Assembly: GCF_008360935.1 (NCBI RefSeq)
Contig: NZ_SRXO01000012.1
Span: 124,001 to 188,000 of the forward strand
Length of the DNA: 64,000 nt
Reading direction: 5' to 3'
From: Siccirubricoccus phaeus
GTDB taxonomy: Bacteria > Pseudomonadota > Alphaproteobacteria > Acetobacterales > Acetobacteraceae
Shown: one piece after another, positions 24,161 to 32,964 of the stretch
How positions within the stretch are numbered: position 1 is the stretch's first letter
How the letters are laid out: each line of letters begins with the position of its first letter
Program-made: the position numbers and the translations under genes
The notes under the pieces: model-generated
Seen by the model: only the letters and a program-made list of their open reading frames with translations
The model's database searches: none
Told to the model about the DNA's origin: nothing

Positions 24161-25473
24161 CCGCCCCCCTGGGCCAGGACGCCGCGCGGCAGGTCGAGCC
24201 CGACCGCCCGCGCCAGAACGCCGTGGAGCGGGGCGGCATCGAGGTGCTGACCTTCGGCTGCCGGCTCAACACCTATGAGTCGGAGGCGATGCGCGACCTG
24301 GCCACCAAGGCCGGGCATGGCCGCGCCATATTGGTAAACACCTGCGCCGTGACAGCGGAGGCGGAGCGCCAGGCCCGCCAGGCCATCCGCCGCGCAGCGC
24401 GGGAGAATCCGGACACCCCGATCATCGTCACCGGCTGCGCCGCGCAGATCGCGCCGGAGAAGTGGGCCGCGCTGCCCGGCGTCACCCGCCTCATCGGCAA
24501 TGCGGAGAAGCTGAAGCCGGAAGCCTGGGCGCCGGAGGCGCCGCCCGCGCCGGTGACGGATATCATGGCGGCGCGGGAGACCGCGGCGCATCTGGTGACG
24601 GAATTCGCCGGCCGCGCCCGCGCCTTCGTGCAGGTGCAGCAGGGCTGCGACCATCGCTGCACCTTCTGCGTCATCCCCTATGGCCGCGGCCCCTCGCGTT
24701 CCGTGCCGATCGGCGCGGTGGTGGAGCAGGTGCGGGCGCTGGTGGCGCATGGCTACCGGGAGGTGGTGCTGACCGGCGTGGACATCACCAGCTACGGGCC
24801 TGACCTGCCCGGCGCGCCCAGCCTCGGCCAGATGGCGCGGCGGCTGCTGGCGCTGGTGCCGGAGCTGCCGCGGCTGCGGCTTTCCTCGCTGGATCCGGTG
24901 GAGATCGACGACGACCTCTGGCGGCTGATCGAGAATGAGCCGCGGCTGATGCCGCATCTGCACCTCTCGCTGCAGCATGGCGACGACCTGATCCTCAAGC
25001 GGATGAAGCGGCGGCATCTGCGGGCGGATGCGCTGGCGGTAGCGCGGCGGGCGCGGGCGGTGCGGCCGGATATCGCCTTCGGTGCGGACCTGATCGCCGG
25101 CTTCCCGACCGAGGATGAAGCGGCCTTCGCCCGCTGCCTCGAACTTGTCGAGGAGATGCAACTCGCCTTCCTCCACGTCTTTCCCTATTCCGAGCGGCCG
25201 GGCACGCCGGCGGCGCGGATGCCCGCCGTGCCGGTGAAGCTGCGGAAGGAGCGCGCGGCGCGGCTGCGTGCCGCGGGAGCGGCCAGCGCGGCGCGCTTCT
25301 ACGCCGGGCGGCTGGGGCAGGAGGAAGCGGTGCTGTTCGAGGGCGAGGATCGCGGCCACACCGCGCATTTCGCGCCGCTGCGCCTGCTGGGCGGCGGCGC
25401 CGCGCCGGGCGAATTGCGCCGGGTGCGGGTGACGGGGGCGGAGGAGTCCGGCCTGCTGGCGGAGGCTGCCTGA
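24157..25473 (+). CDS. mtaB: tRNA t6A methylthiotransferase MtaB
   Basis: Radical-SAM enzyme that adds a methylthio group to t6A37 of tRNA; it therefore acts downstream of TsaD. The 438 residues start at GTG 24157. The UPF0004 cluster cysteines lie in [17 protein letters not shown] and TGCAAQ. The radical-SAM triad is C164-x3-C168-x2-C171 (CDHRCTFC). A TRAM-like C-terminus follows. It overlaps dapF by 4 nt and ends 3 nt before ftsY. Confidence 0.93.
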   Translation: MTAPLGQDAARQVEPDRPRQNAVERGGIEVLTFGCRLNTYESEAMRDLATKAGHGRAILVNTCAVTAEAERQARQAIRRAARENPDTPIIVTGCAAQIAPEKWAALPGVTRLIGNAEKLKPEAWAPEAPPAPVTDIMAARETAAHLVTEFAGRARAFVQVQQGCDHRCTFCVIPYGRGPSRSVPIGAVVEQVRALVAHGYREVVLTGVDITSYGPDLPGAPSLGQMARRLLALVPELPRLRLSSLDPVEIDDDLWRLIENEPRLMPHLHLSLQHGDDLILKRMKRRHLRADALAVARRARAVRPDIAFGADLIAGFPTEDEAAFARCLELVEEMQLAFLHVFPYSERPGTPAARMPAVPVKLRKERAARLRAAGAASAARFYAGRLGQEEAVLFEGEDRGHTAHFAPLRLLGGGAAPGELRRVRVTGAEESGLLAEAA

Positions 25474-25476
25474 ACC

Positions 25477-27597
25477 ATGGCGCTGCGCGACTGGCTTACC
25501 CGGCTGCGCGGGAAGGAGGCGCCGCCGAGCTCCGCACCGGCGCCATCGCCCGCGCCGCCGGCCCCTCCGGCGCCTGTCCCGCCCTCGCCGCCTGCGCCGG
25601 CCGAGCCCGCGCCGCTCGTCACGGCGCCTTCGGCGCCGGCCGCTGCACCTTCAGCGCCGGTCCCGCCCTCGCCAGCCGCGCCACCCTCCGCGCCGCCCTC
25701 CATGCCGGCCGGGCGCATGCCGACCCCCGCCCCGCCCGCGCCAATCGCTGCGCCTTCGGCGCCCGTTCCTCCCACGCCAGCCGCGCCGCCCTCCATGCCG
25801 GCCGGGCGCATGCCAACCCTCGCTCCGTCCGCGCCAGCCGCTGCGCCTTCGGCGCCCGTTCCGCCCACGCCAGCCGCGCCGCCCTCCATGCCGGCCGGGC
25901 ACACGCCGACCCCGGCTCCGCCCGCACCAACCGCCGCGCCTTCGGCCCCCATCCCGCCCGCGCCAGCCGCACGACCCTTCACGCCGGCCGGGCAGACGCC
26001 GACCCCGGCCCCGCCCGCACCAGCCGCCGCGCCTCCGGCCCCCATCCCGCCCGCGCCAACCGCACCACCCTTCACGCCGGCCGGGCAGACGCCGACCCCG
26101 GCCCCGCCCGCACCAGCCGCCGCGCCTTCGGCCCCCGCCCCGCCCACGCCAACCGCGCTGCCCTCCGCGCCGGCCGGGTACACCCCCTCGCCCGCGCCGG
26201 TCGCAACGCCTTCAACATCTCTCTCGCCGACGCCACCGCCGCCCGCGCCGGAGCGCGCGCCGTCCCCGGTGCCGCCGGTGCCCGTCGCTGCGCCTTCGGC
26301 ACCCGCCTCGCCGCCGCCGGCCGCGCCAGCCGAGCGCACGCCGCCCGCTCCGCCCTTCGTCGCCCCTCCGGCGCCAATCCCCTCCCCGCCAGCGACGTCG
26401 CCGGCCCCGGCACGGGCCGTGCCGCCCTCGGTTGCCGTGCCATCGGCACCGATCCCGTCTCCAGCGGCCGCACCGCCGGTCTCCGCCCCGGCCCCGCCGG
26501 CCCCTGCGGCGCGGGTCGCGGCCCCGCTGGCCCCGCCTGCACCGCTTGCCGCCCCTCCGGCACCACCCCCATCCGCCCCGGTCGCGCCGCAGGTCTCGGT
26601 CTCGGTCCCGCCGACACCGGTCACGGCCCCGATTCCCCCTCCGCCACCCCCCGCCGCGCCACCCGAGCCGGAGCAGCGCGGCGGCTGGTTCTCCCGCCTC
26701 AAGGCCGGGCTCTCCCGCTCCACCGCCAAACTGACGGAAAGCGTCACCTCCCTCTTCCGCAAGCGCCGCCTGGATGACGAAGCGCTGGAAGAGCTGGAGG
26801 ACACGCTGATCACCGCCGATCTCGGCGTCGCCGCCTCCCGCCGCATCGTCGAAAGCTTCCGCCGCACCCGCTTCGGCAAGGAGGTGACGGATGAGGAGGT
26901 GAAGGCGACGCTGGCCGAGGAAATCGCCGCCATCCTCGGCCCCGTTGCCCAGCCCATGCCCATCGACCCCACCAGGGCGCCGCATGTGGTGCTGGTGGTC
27001 GGCGTGAACGGCACCGGCAAGACCACCACCATCGCCAAGCTCGGCCAGCAATACCGGGAACAGGGGCTGCGCTGCGCCTTCGTCGCCGGCGACACTTTCC
27101 GCGCCGCAGCCGTCGAGCAGCTCCAGATCTGGGGCGACCGCACCGGCGCCAAGGTCCACGCCCCCGCGAAGCAGGGCGCCGATGCCGCCGGCCTCGCCTT
27201 CGACGCGCTGACCGCCGCCCGCGCCGATGGCACCCGGGTGCTGCTGGTGGACACCGCCGGCCGCCTGCATAACAAGACCGCGCTGATGGAGGAGCTGCGC
27301 AAGGTGGTGCGCGTCCTCCGGCGCGTGGATGCCTCGGCGCCGCATTCCGTGCTGCTGGTGCTGGACGCGACCACCGGCCAGAACGCCCTGCAGCAGGCCA
27401 AGGTGTTCAAGGAGATGGTGGATGTCTCCGGCCTCGCCGTGACGAAGCTGGACGGCTCGGCCAAGGGCGGCGTGGTGGTGGCGCTGGCGCAGGAATTCGG
27501 CCTGCCGGTGCATTTCGTCGGCGTCGGCGAGAAGGCCGGCGACCTCCGCCCCTTCGAAGCGCGGGATTTCGCCCGCGGGCTGATGGGGCTGGAGTGA
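25477..27597 (+). CDS. ftsY: signal recognition particle receptor FtsY with long Pro/Ala repeat N-terminus
   Basis: SRP receptor GTPase that delivers ribosomes to the translocon. The 706 residues are about twice the usual core. Residues 1–14 (MALRDWLTRLRGKE) form the short amphipathic start. Residues 15–395 are almost only Pro, Ala, Ser, Thr and Val. The NG domain runs from about 400, with G1 GVNGTGKTT (509–517), DTFRAAA, DTAGR and TKLDGSAKGG. The usual acidic A-domain is replaced by the Pro/Ala tract, which contains five 31-residue tandem units. It is in an operon with mtaB and the next gene, whose ATG overlaps its stop. Confidence 0.94.
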   Translation: MALRDWLTRLRGKEAPPSSAPAPSPAPPAPPAPVPPSPPAPAEPAPLVTAPSAPAAAPSAPVPPSPAAPPSAPPSMPAGRMPTPAPPAPIAAPSAPVPPTPAAPPSMPAGRMPTLAPSAPAAAPSAPVPPTPAAPPSMPAGHTPTPAPPAPTAAPSAPIPPAPAARPFTPAGQTPTPAPPAPAAAPPAPIPPAPTAPPFTPAGQTPTPAPPAPAAAPSAPAPPTPTALPSAPAGYTPSPAPVATPSTSLSPTPPPPAPERAPSPVPPVPVAAPSAPASPPPAAPAERTPPAPPFVAPPAPIPSPPATSPAPARAVPPSVAVPSAPIPSPAAAPPVSAPAPPAPAARVAAPLAPPAPLAAPPAPPPSAPVAPQVSVSVPPTPVTAPIPPPPPPAAPPEPEQRGGWFSRLKAGLSRSTAKLTESVTSLFRKRRLDDEALEELEDTLITADLGVAASRRIVESFRRTRFGKEVTDEEVKATLAEEIAAILGPVAQPMPIDPTRAPHVVLVVGVNGTGKTTTIAKLGQQYREQGLRCAFVAGDTFRAAAVEQLQIWGDRTGAKVHAPAKQGADAAGLAFDALTAARADGTRVLLVDTAGRLHNKTALMEELRKVVRVLRRVDASAPHSVLLVLDATTGQNALQQAKVFKEMVDVSGLAVTKLDGSAKGGVVVALAQEFGLPVHFVGVGEKAGDLRPFEARDFARGLMGLE
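25693..26157 (+). repeat. five 93-bp tandem repeats inside ftsY
   Basis: Five in-frame 93-nt units (31 codons, residues about 73–227) followed by a partial sixth. Each encodes PP(S/F)(M/T)PAG, then a variable pair, then PT(P/L)AP and a Pro/Ala run. Units differ by synonymous and conservative changes. The period is exact over the first units (ATG-containing motif at 25702 and 25795). Copy number could vary by slippage or recombination without breaking the frame. Confidence 0.8.
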
Positions 27598-28097
27598 TGC
27601 GCCGCCGGGCCCTGCTCCTGGCGATGCTGCCGGTGGCGGGGCTGGCGCGGGCGCAGGGGCGGGCCGAGAGCCAGCCGCAGCCGCCATCCCAACCCGCCCT
27701 GCCGGACGTGCCGGGCTTCATCCAGCTCATCCCCGCCCCCGGCGCGCCGCCCGTGGCGCTGGCCGTGCGCCAGGTGGTACGCATCGGCCATGCCGATGGC
27801 CGCACCGCCATCGACACCACCGCCTTCGTCCAGCAGCGCAGCGTGGAGCCGGCCGAGGTGGTGGCGCGGCGGCTGGCCGCCCTCGGCCTGCGGCTGGTGC
27901 GGCTGACCGATCTGAACGGCGCCGGCACCTGGATCGCGGCCGACCGCGTGGTGCTGGTCCGCGGCCCCACCGAGCGCTATGCCACCGGCGCCCGCGCCGC
28001 CATTGTCGTGGTGGGTCTGCGCTTCACCACGGATGTCGCGGTGCGCGAAAGCGTGCCGGAAGTGCTGGCCGCCCTGCGGCAGGCGTTGACGCCGTAG
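27597..28097 (+). CDS. small secreted protein of unknown function
   Basis: A 166-residue protein with a signal peptide (MRRRALLLAMLPVAGLARAQ). The mature part has a Pro/Gln-rich start, then an alpha/beta segment: IQLIPAPGAPPVALAVRQVVRIG and later RLVRLTDLNGAGTWIAADRVVLVRG (each quoted only in part as a pattern). I do not recognise the family. The ATG overlaps the ftsY stop by one base (TGATG), so it is probably co-translated with ftsY. A role near the envelope is inference. Confidence 0.7.
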   Translation: MRRRALLLAMLPVAGLARAQGRAESQPQPPSQPALPDVPGFIQLIPAPGAPPVALAVRQVVRIGHADGRTAIDTTAFVQQRSVEPAEVVARRLAALGLRLVRLTDLNGAGTWIAADRVVLVRGPTERYATGARAAIVVVGLRFTTDVAVRESVPEVLAALRQALTP

Positions 28098-28116
28098 CGC
28101 CCTCCCCCGCCGCTTG

Positions 28117-28230
28117 GGCACTGCGGCCAACGGAGCCGGGCCCGTCTCCGCGGAACGGGTGGCCCGGCCGCGCGGGCGCTGCCGCCAGCGGAGTGGGGAT
28201 GCCGTCTCCGCTGACCGGGCCGCCACCGCC
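28117..28230 (+). repeat. imperfect tandem duplication between genes
   Basis: Two related segments of about 50 nt lie 58 nt apart (from about 28118 and 28176). Both run GC(A/G)CTGC(G/C)GCCA(A/G)CGGAG, then a GTCTCCGC box, then CCGGGC/CCCGGCC. The block fills the gap before the creatininase-family gene, and no ORF fits it. Confidence 0.4.
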
Positions 28231-28299
28231 CCTTCAGCCCCCTTCCCTCCTCCCCCTGCTTCGGGCCCAATCTCCGCCCACCGCATGGGGAAGCCCTCG

Positions 28300-29088
28300 A
28301 TGACCGAAATCCGCTGGGACCGCATGACCGCGCCGGAGCTGAAGGCCAGGGCGGCGGAGGGTGCGCTCGCCATCCTGCCGGTCGGCAGCCTGGAACAGCA
28401 CGGCCCGCATCTGCCGGTCTGGACCGACAGCTACTGCGCGCATGAGATCGCGCTGCGCGGCGGCGCCGCCTCCGGCAAGCCCGTGGCGGTGCTGCCGCCG
28501 ATGTGGCTGGGGCTGTCCGAGCACCACCTGCCCTTCGGCGGCACCATCACCCTTGATCACGCCACCTTCCACGGCGTGCTGCGCTGCGTGGTGCGCTCCC
28601 TGCTGGCGGATGGCTTCGGCAAGCTGCTGATCGTCAACGGCCATGGCGGCAATATCGACCCGCTGGCGGTCAGCGCGCGGGAGCTGGCGGCGGAATTCGG
28701 CATCCCCATCGTGGTCACCACCTGGCCGCAGCTCGCGCCGAAGGAGATTGGCGCCATCCTCACCACTCAGCCCGGCATCCACCACGCCTGCGAGGGCGAG
28801 ACCAGCCTGTGGCTGGCCCTGGATGCGGCGCAGGTTCGGCAGGAGAAGATCGCCGAGAGCCTCTCCAACCCGCCGCCCAACCCGCCCCAGGGCATGGTGC
28901 GCTTCTGGTCCTTCATGGAACGCGCGCCCCGCACCGGCGTACGCGGCGACCCGCGCGCGGCCACGGCGGAGAAGGGGGAGGCAATCCTCAAGGCGGTGAC
29001 GGAGGCGCTGGCGGCGGCGATCCGGGACGAGGCGCTGTGGAGCGCGCCGGACCAGGTCTGGGCACCGGGACGGGCGCTGCGGGGGTAA
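28300..29088 (+). CDS. creatininase family protein
   Basis: A 262-residue metal-dependent amidohydrolase of the creatininase/MftE superfamily. Metal-ligand motifs are LPVGSLEQHGPHLP near 21–34 (Glu and His), TDSYCAHEIA (Asp), NGHGGN near 113–118 (His) and HACEGETSLWLA (Glu). ATG 28300 is preferred because GGGGAAG lies 6 nt upstream; ATG 28285 would add five residues. Substrates in this family range from creatinine to mycofactocin precursor and riboflavin intermediates, and context gives none. It is followed by the inverted-repeat element at 29099. Confidence 0.85.
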   Translation: MTEIRWDRMTAPELKARAAEGALAILPVGSLEQHGPHLPVWTDSYCAHEIALRGGAASGKPVAVLPPMWLGLSEHHLPFGGTITLDHATFHGVLRCVVRSLLADGFGKLLIVNGHGGNIDPLAVSARELAAEFGIPIVVTTWPQLAPKEIGAILTTQPGIHHACEGETSLWLALDAAQVRQEKIAESLSNPPPNPPQGMVRFWSFMERAPRTGVRGDPRAATAEKGEAILKAVTEALAAAIRDEALWSAPDQVWAPGRALRG

Positions 29089-29098
29089 CGGCGCCGTT

Positions 29099-29238
29099 CC
29101 CTCCCCCGCTGGCGGGGGAGGATTAGGGTGGGGGTGGCTGCCGGTCCGAGGGTGGGGGGTGCTGCCGGGCCGGGGCCGAACGCCTCGCCGGGCGGAGAGG
29201 CACCCCCACCCCGACCCTCCCCCGCCGGCGGGGGAGGG
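29099..29238. repeat. 140-bp element with 38-nt terminal inverted repeats
   Basis: The left arm (29099–29136) and right arm (29201–29238) are inverted copies with about 90% identity. Each contains the hairpin CTCCCCCG-CYGG-CGGGGGAG followed by a TTAGGGTGGGGGTG-like segment. The 64-nt centre has no ORF. The hairpins could serve as terminators for the convergent creatininase and UspA genes. The shape is that of a small non-autonomous element, but no target duplication is evident. Confidence 0.65.
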
Positions 29239-29254
29239 GGAGCCGCCGGGTGTC

Positions 29255-29310
29255 CTGCAGCAGCTTTGCCGCTTCAGGCTGTGCGAAGCCTCGGCAATCC
29301 AGCGACTCCG
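29255..29310 (+). repeat. fragment of repeat family B
   Basis: The segment reads CAGCTTTGCCGCTTCAGGCT then GTGCGAAGCC, matching the CTTTGCCGCG.CAGGCTGTGCCGAAGC core of the copies at 2035 and 18191. The second half is lost. It lies just before the 3' end of the UspA gene. Confidence 0.45.
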
Positions 29311-29318
29311 CGAGGAAA

Positions 29319-29837
29319 CTAAGTCACCCGCTCCAATTCCTTGTCGTCCAGCCCGCCCGGCACGATCGTCATCGGCACCCGCACCCGCGACGCGTACCGC
29401 CCGGTCAGCGCCGAGATCAGCGGCCCCGGCCCGCCGCTCTCCGCCGCCGAGGCCAGCACCAGGATGGAAATCCGCGGATCCTCCTCCAGCAGCGCCAGCA
29501 GCTCGTCCCGCGGATTGCCCTCGCGGATCAGCAATATCGGCAGCCCGCCGGTGATCTCGTTCACCTGCGCCGCCAGGGCGGAAAGCAGCTTCTCCGCCTC
29601 CTCCCGCCGCTCCTCCGCCATCATCGCGCCGACGCCGGCCCATTCCACCAGCCCCTCCGGCTCGATCACCCGGAGCAGCGCCACCCGCCCGCCGCCATTC
29701 CGCGCCCGCAGGCAGGCATAGCGCAGCGCGATGGCCCGCTCCGGGCTGTCATCCACCACCACCAGGAACACCCGGTCCCGCTTGGTCGCGGCGGCCCGGG
29801 CCTCGGGTGTGGCTTCCTCGGGCGTCGTCTCGGGCAT
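29319..29837 (-). CDS. universal stress protein family (UspA)
   Basis: A 172-residue single UspA domain. RVFLVVVDDSPERAIALRYA (about 22–41) gives the first strand and acidic motif, and LLRVIEPEGLVEW follows. The end reads ISILVLASAAESGGPGPLIS and VRVPMTIVPGGL. The canonical GxxGx9G(S/T) nucleotide motif is only partly kept. It is the last gene of the TauE–TIGR02186–UspA operon, and its ATG overlaps the preceding stop (TGATG). Confidence 0.87.
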   Translation of the reverse strand: MPETTPEEATPEARAAATKRDRVFLVVVDDSPERAIALRYACLRARNGGGRVALLRVIEPEGLVEWAGVGAMMAEERREEAEKLLSALAAQVNEITGGLPILLIREGNPRDELLALLEEDPRISILVLASAAESGGPGPLISALTGRYASRVRVPMTIVPGGLDDKELERVT

Positions 29838-30571
29838 CAGCTCCTCCGGAACACCACGCTCCCCACCCAGCCGGCAAGCGCGGCCAGGAAGATGCAGGCG
29901 ATACCGTAGAGGAAGGGCTGATCCTCCGCGACCGTCGCGATCCGGTCGGCGGTGCCGACCCGGTCCACGCGGAAATCCAGCGTCTGCCGCGCCACCACCT
30001 GGCGGGAGCGGATGAGGAGCACCTGCACCCGGTAATCCCCGGTCGGCACCCCCGCCGGCAAGGGCAGCCGGGCATGGAACAGCCGGCTGCCCGCCACCTC
30101 CACCGGGTGGGTGTCCTCCACCCAGAGGCCGGAGCGCTTCTCGAGATCCAGCAGCGCGGCGCGGAAGCGCGGATGGCGCGCCCCGGTGCTCACCAGGCGC
30201 AGGGAATCGAGGCCGAGGCTATGCCGCTGCCGCTGCTCCTCCGGCAGCAATTGCCAGGCGGGGCGGGTGCCGGCGATGAAGTAGAAGCCCGGCACCTCGG
30301 CGAAGCGGGCGGACGGGCCGTTGACCCAGAGGAAGCCGAGGGCCGGGACCTTCCGCCGCACCACCACCGGCCGGTTCGGCCCCTGCGCCACCACCAGCAC
30401 CTCATCCCCGCCGGGCCCGATCGGCTGGTCCGTGCTGCCGAAGACCATGAGCTGGGCGCCGGTGAAGCCGGTGGTGACCTCCACCGCATCCTGGGAGAGG
30501 GCGGCCACCAGCGCCTCCTGCCCCCGCGCCGGCAGGGCGAGCAGCAGCAGCAGGGAAAGCGCCCGGATCAC
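29837..30571 (-). CDS. TIGR02186 family membrane-anchored periplasmic protein
   Basis: A 244-residue protein with a signal peptide (MIRALSLLLLLALPARG), a beta-rich periplasmic part and one C-terminal membrane helix (about 217–240, ending VVFRRS). The family is found in alphaproteobacteria beside TauE/SafE permeases; its function is unknown. The start GTG 30571 overlaps the tauE-like stop by 4 nt (GTGA), so the two are translationally coupled. A role in sulfur-compound export is inferred from context. Confidence 0.82.
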   Translation of the reverse strand: MIRALSLLLLLALPARGQEALVAALSQDAVEVTTGFTGAQLMVFGSTDQPIGPGGDEVLVVAQGPNRPVVVRRKVPALGFLWVNGPSARFAEVPGFYFIAGTRPAWQLLPEEQRQRHSLGLDSLRLVSTGARHPRFRAALLDLEKRSGLWVEDTHPVEVAGSRLFHARLPLPAGVPTGDYRVQVLLIRSRQVVARQTLDFRVDRVGTADRIATVAEDQPFLYGIACIFLAALAGWVGSVVFRRS

Positions 30572-31476
30572 AGCGCCACCCCGCTGCTGAAGAGATCGGC
30601 CGGTGGCCGCAGCAGCCCCCAGAGCAGGCTGAGCGCGACGCCGAGCACCAGCAGGCCGAGCAGCGCCCGGGTCTCCTCGCCGCGCAGCCTGCTGCCCATG
30701 GCGGCGCCGAATTGCGCCCCGGCGACGCCGCCCGCCAGCAGCAGCAGGGTCAGCAGGATATCGACGGTGCCGAGCTGCACCGCCTGCAACAGCGTGACGT
30801 TGGCGGCGACGAACACCACCTGGAACAGCGAGGTGCCGATCACCACCGAGGTCGGGATGCCGAGCAGGTAGATCATCGCCGGCACCAGCATGAAGCCGCC
30901 GCCCACGCCCATGACGGCGGAGAGGATGCCGATGAAGCCGCCGATCAGCAGCGGCGGGATGACGGAGATGTAGAGCCGCGACTTGCGGAAGCGCATCTTG
31001 AAGGGCAGGCCGTGCACCCAGAAATGCTCGTGCAGCTTGCGCTGCGGCGCGGTGCGGCGGCGGAGGATGGCCCGCACGCTCTCCATCACCATCAGCCCGC
31101 CGACGGTGCCGAGCACGATGACGTAGAAGAGCGAGACGGCGAGATCCACCTGGCCGACCCGCCGCAGCAGGGCGAAGAGCTGCACGCCGAGCACCGAGCC
31201 GATGAAACCGCCGATGAGCAGCACCGTGCCCATCCGCGCATCCACATTGCCGCGCCGCCACTGGGCGATGAGGCCGGAGACCGAGGCGCCGAGCGTCTGG
31301 TTGGCGCCGGAGGCGACGGCGACGGGCGCCGGAATCCCGACGAGGATGAGCAGCGGCGTCAGCAGGAAGCCGCCGCCGACGCCGAACAGGCCGGAAAGCC
31401 AGCCCACGCCGAACCCGATGCCGACCAGCAGGAAGGCATCCACGGACATCTCGGCAATCGGCAGGTAGACCTGCAA
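30568..31476 (-). CDS. TauE/SafE family sulfite/organosulfur anion exporter
   Basis: Polytopic inner-membrane protein of 302 residues with about eight helices in two repeats. Each repeat carries the Gly-rich motif: GLFGVGGGFLLTPLLI in the first and AVMGVGGGFMLVPAMI in the second. TTG 31476 is chosen because it yields MQVYLPIAEMSV, the usual N-terminus of the alphaproteobacterial family; ATG 31449 is the alternative. It is the first gene of a three-gene operon. Confidence 0.88.
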   Translation of the reverse strand: MQVYLPIAEMSVDAFLLVGIGFGVGWLSGLFGVGGGFLLTPLLILVGIPAPVAVASGANQTLGASVSGLIAQWRRGNVDARMGTVLLIGGFIGSVLGVQLFALLRRVGQVDLAVSLFYVIVLGTVGGLMVMESVRAILRRRTAPQRKLHEHFWVHGLPFKMRFRKSRLYISVIPPLLIGGFIGILSAVMGVGGGFMLVPAMIYLLGIPTSVVIGTSLFQVVFVAANVTLLQAVQLGTVDILLTLLLLAGGVAGAQFGAAMGSRLRGEETRALLGLLVLGVALSLLWGLLRPPADLFSSGVAL

Positions 31477-31740
31477 CGCGGGATTCCAGAGCACAGCGGC
31501 CGCCCACCCTGGTCGCGCCTGCAGGGCAGGGGCGGCCAGGGGCCGACGGGCCGGGGGAAAAGCTTCGCCAGCCTTGGCCGCAAAGGGTGGCGGCAATGCG
31601 GCATCCGGTGCGGCCAAAGCGGGAATGGCGCCCGGTGTGGGCCGGGTGTGGCCGCGCTGCAACCCTGTTCCGCCAGCCGTGAACCGGTGCGGCGACGCGG
31701 CGTTGCAGTGGCACAATCCGTAAACGGGGGACCGCGCCGC

Positions 31741-32682
31741 ATGTCCACGACCCATATCGCCGACGCCGACCTCAGGGCCGGCACCGCCCTGCCCGAAGGC
31801 GCGCCGGCCCTGCCGCCGCGGATCTCCTGGGGCGCCGTCTTCGCCGGGGGGGTGGTGGCGGTAGCGACCGGCGCCATGCTGGCCGTCCTCGGCGTCGCCA
31901 TCGGCGCCAGCACGGTGGATGCGCAGAACGCCGCCTCGCCCAGCGGCGCGGCCTTCGGCATTGCCGGCGGCATCTGGCTGCTGGTGGCCAATTTGCTGGG
32001 CCTCGCGGCCGGCGGCTATGTCGCGGCGCGGCTCTCCGGCTCCGCCGACTCGACGGACACGACGCTGCACGGGCTTTCGGTCTGGGCCATCGGCTACCTG
32101 CTCTCGGCGGTGCTGCTCGGCAACATCATTGCCGGCACGGCGAGCACGGCCGTGCAGGGGGCGTCCTCCGTGCTGGGCGGCGTCGCCCAGGGGATGGGCC
32201 AGGCCGCGGGCGCGGCCGGCGGCCCGGCGGCCGAGGCGGCGCAGCAGGTGGATCCCCGTGCCCTGGTAGAACGGGCGCAGACCGCGCTCCGCACCGGCGG
32301 CGACCCGGCACAGATGACGAGCGACCAGCGCAATGCCGAGATCGGCCAGCTCCTCACCCGCCGGGTAACTGAGGGCAATCTGGCGCAGCCGGAGCGCGAC
32401 CGGCTGGGCCGGCTCATCGCCGCCGAATACGGCATCGCGCCGGAGGAAGCGCAGCGCCGCCTGGCCCAGGCGGAGACCCAGGCGACCGAGGCGGCCCAGG
32501 CCGCGGAGCGCCGCGCCCGCGAGGCGGCGGATGCGGCGGCGACGGCCGGTGCGGTCGGGGCCTATTGGGCCTTCGCCGCGCTGCTGCTCGGCGCCGCTGC
32601 GGCGGTGCTGGGCGCCCGGGTGGGCACCAGGCGGGCCGTTCCGCTGGGACGGTACGGCTACGTCGGCGGCGCCGATCGCTGA
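31741..32682 (+). CDS. conserved membrane protein of unknown function
   Basis: A 313-residue protein. It has a soluble start (1–27), two or three membrane helices (about 30–125, opening RISWGAVFAGGVVAVATG), and a long charged, Ala/Glu/Arg-rich helical segment (about 165–275). One more helix (about 280–300) precedes a basic tail. The N-terminal motif occurs in uncharacterised alphaproteobacterial membrane proteins sometimes labelled PhnA-like; that name says nothing about function. It is monocistronic. Confidence 0.7.
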   Translation: MSTTHIADADLRAGTALPEGAPALPPRISWGAVFAGGVVAVATGAMLAVLGVAIGASTVDAQNAASPSGAAFGIAGGIWLLVANLLGLAAGGYVAARLSGSADSTDTTLHGLSVWAIGYLLSAVLLGNIIAGTASTAVQGASSVLGGVAQGMGQAAGAAGGPAAEAAQQVDPRALVERAQTALRTGGDPAQMTSDQRNAEIGQLLTRRVTEGNLAQPERDRLGRLIAAEYGIAPEEAQRRLAQAETQATEAAQAAERRAREAADAAATAGAVGAYWAFAALLLGAAAAVLGARVGTRRAVPLGRYGYVGGADR

Positions 32683-32964
32683 CGCGCCCGGGGGCCCTCG
32701 GACGGGAGCCTCCTCGAACGGAGGCTTCTCGGACGGGGGCCAGGCGTCGCTGAATTCCGGGCGCCCTGCACCGCCTGCCGTGGCGGGACCACGGTAGGGA
32801 CGCCCGGCGGGGGGAGTGTCCCCCAGGGAACCGCGCCGCGGCTCCGCGAGGCTCCGGCACCACTGAATTCCCGGGCCGCTCCCCCCTTCCCCGCCCGGCG
32901 CGGGGAGGGCCGGGGGGCCCGCCGGAACTCCTGCCACAACTGGCAGCGCCGATCCCGCCGCCCC
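32683..32964. other. intergenic mosaic of short repeats
   Basis: This convergent gap contains two copies of GAATTC-centred segments (about 32751 and 32863), with GCC/GGC blocks nearby. It also has small hairpins such as GGGGG-AGTGT-CCCCC (about 32813–32827) and the direct repeat GAGCCTCCTCGAACGGAGGC. No ORF and no clear terminator T-run. Confidence 0.4.

Noticed and set aside
25693-26157. Repeats in ftsY considered as an independent mobile or regulatory repeat
   Set aside because: They keep the reading frame exactly and encode Pro/Ala units continuous with the rest of the arm, so they are part of the gene.
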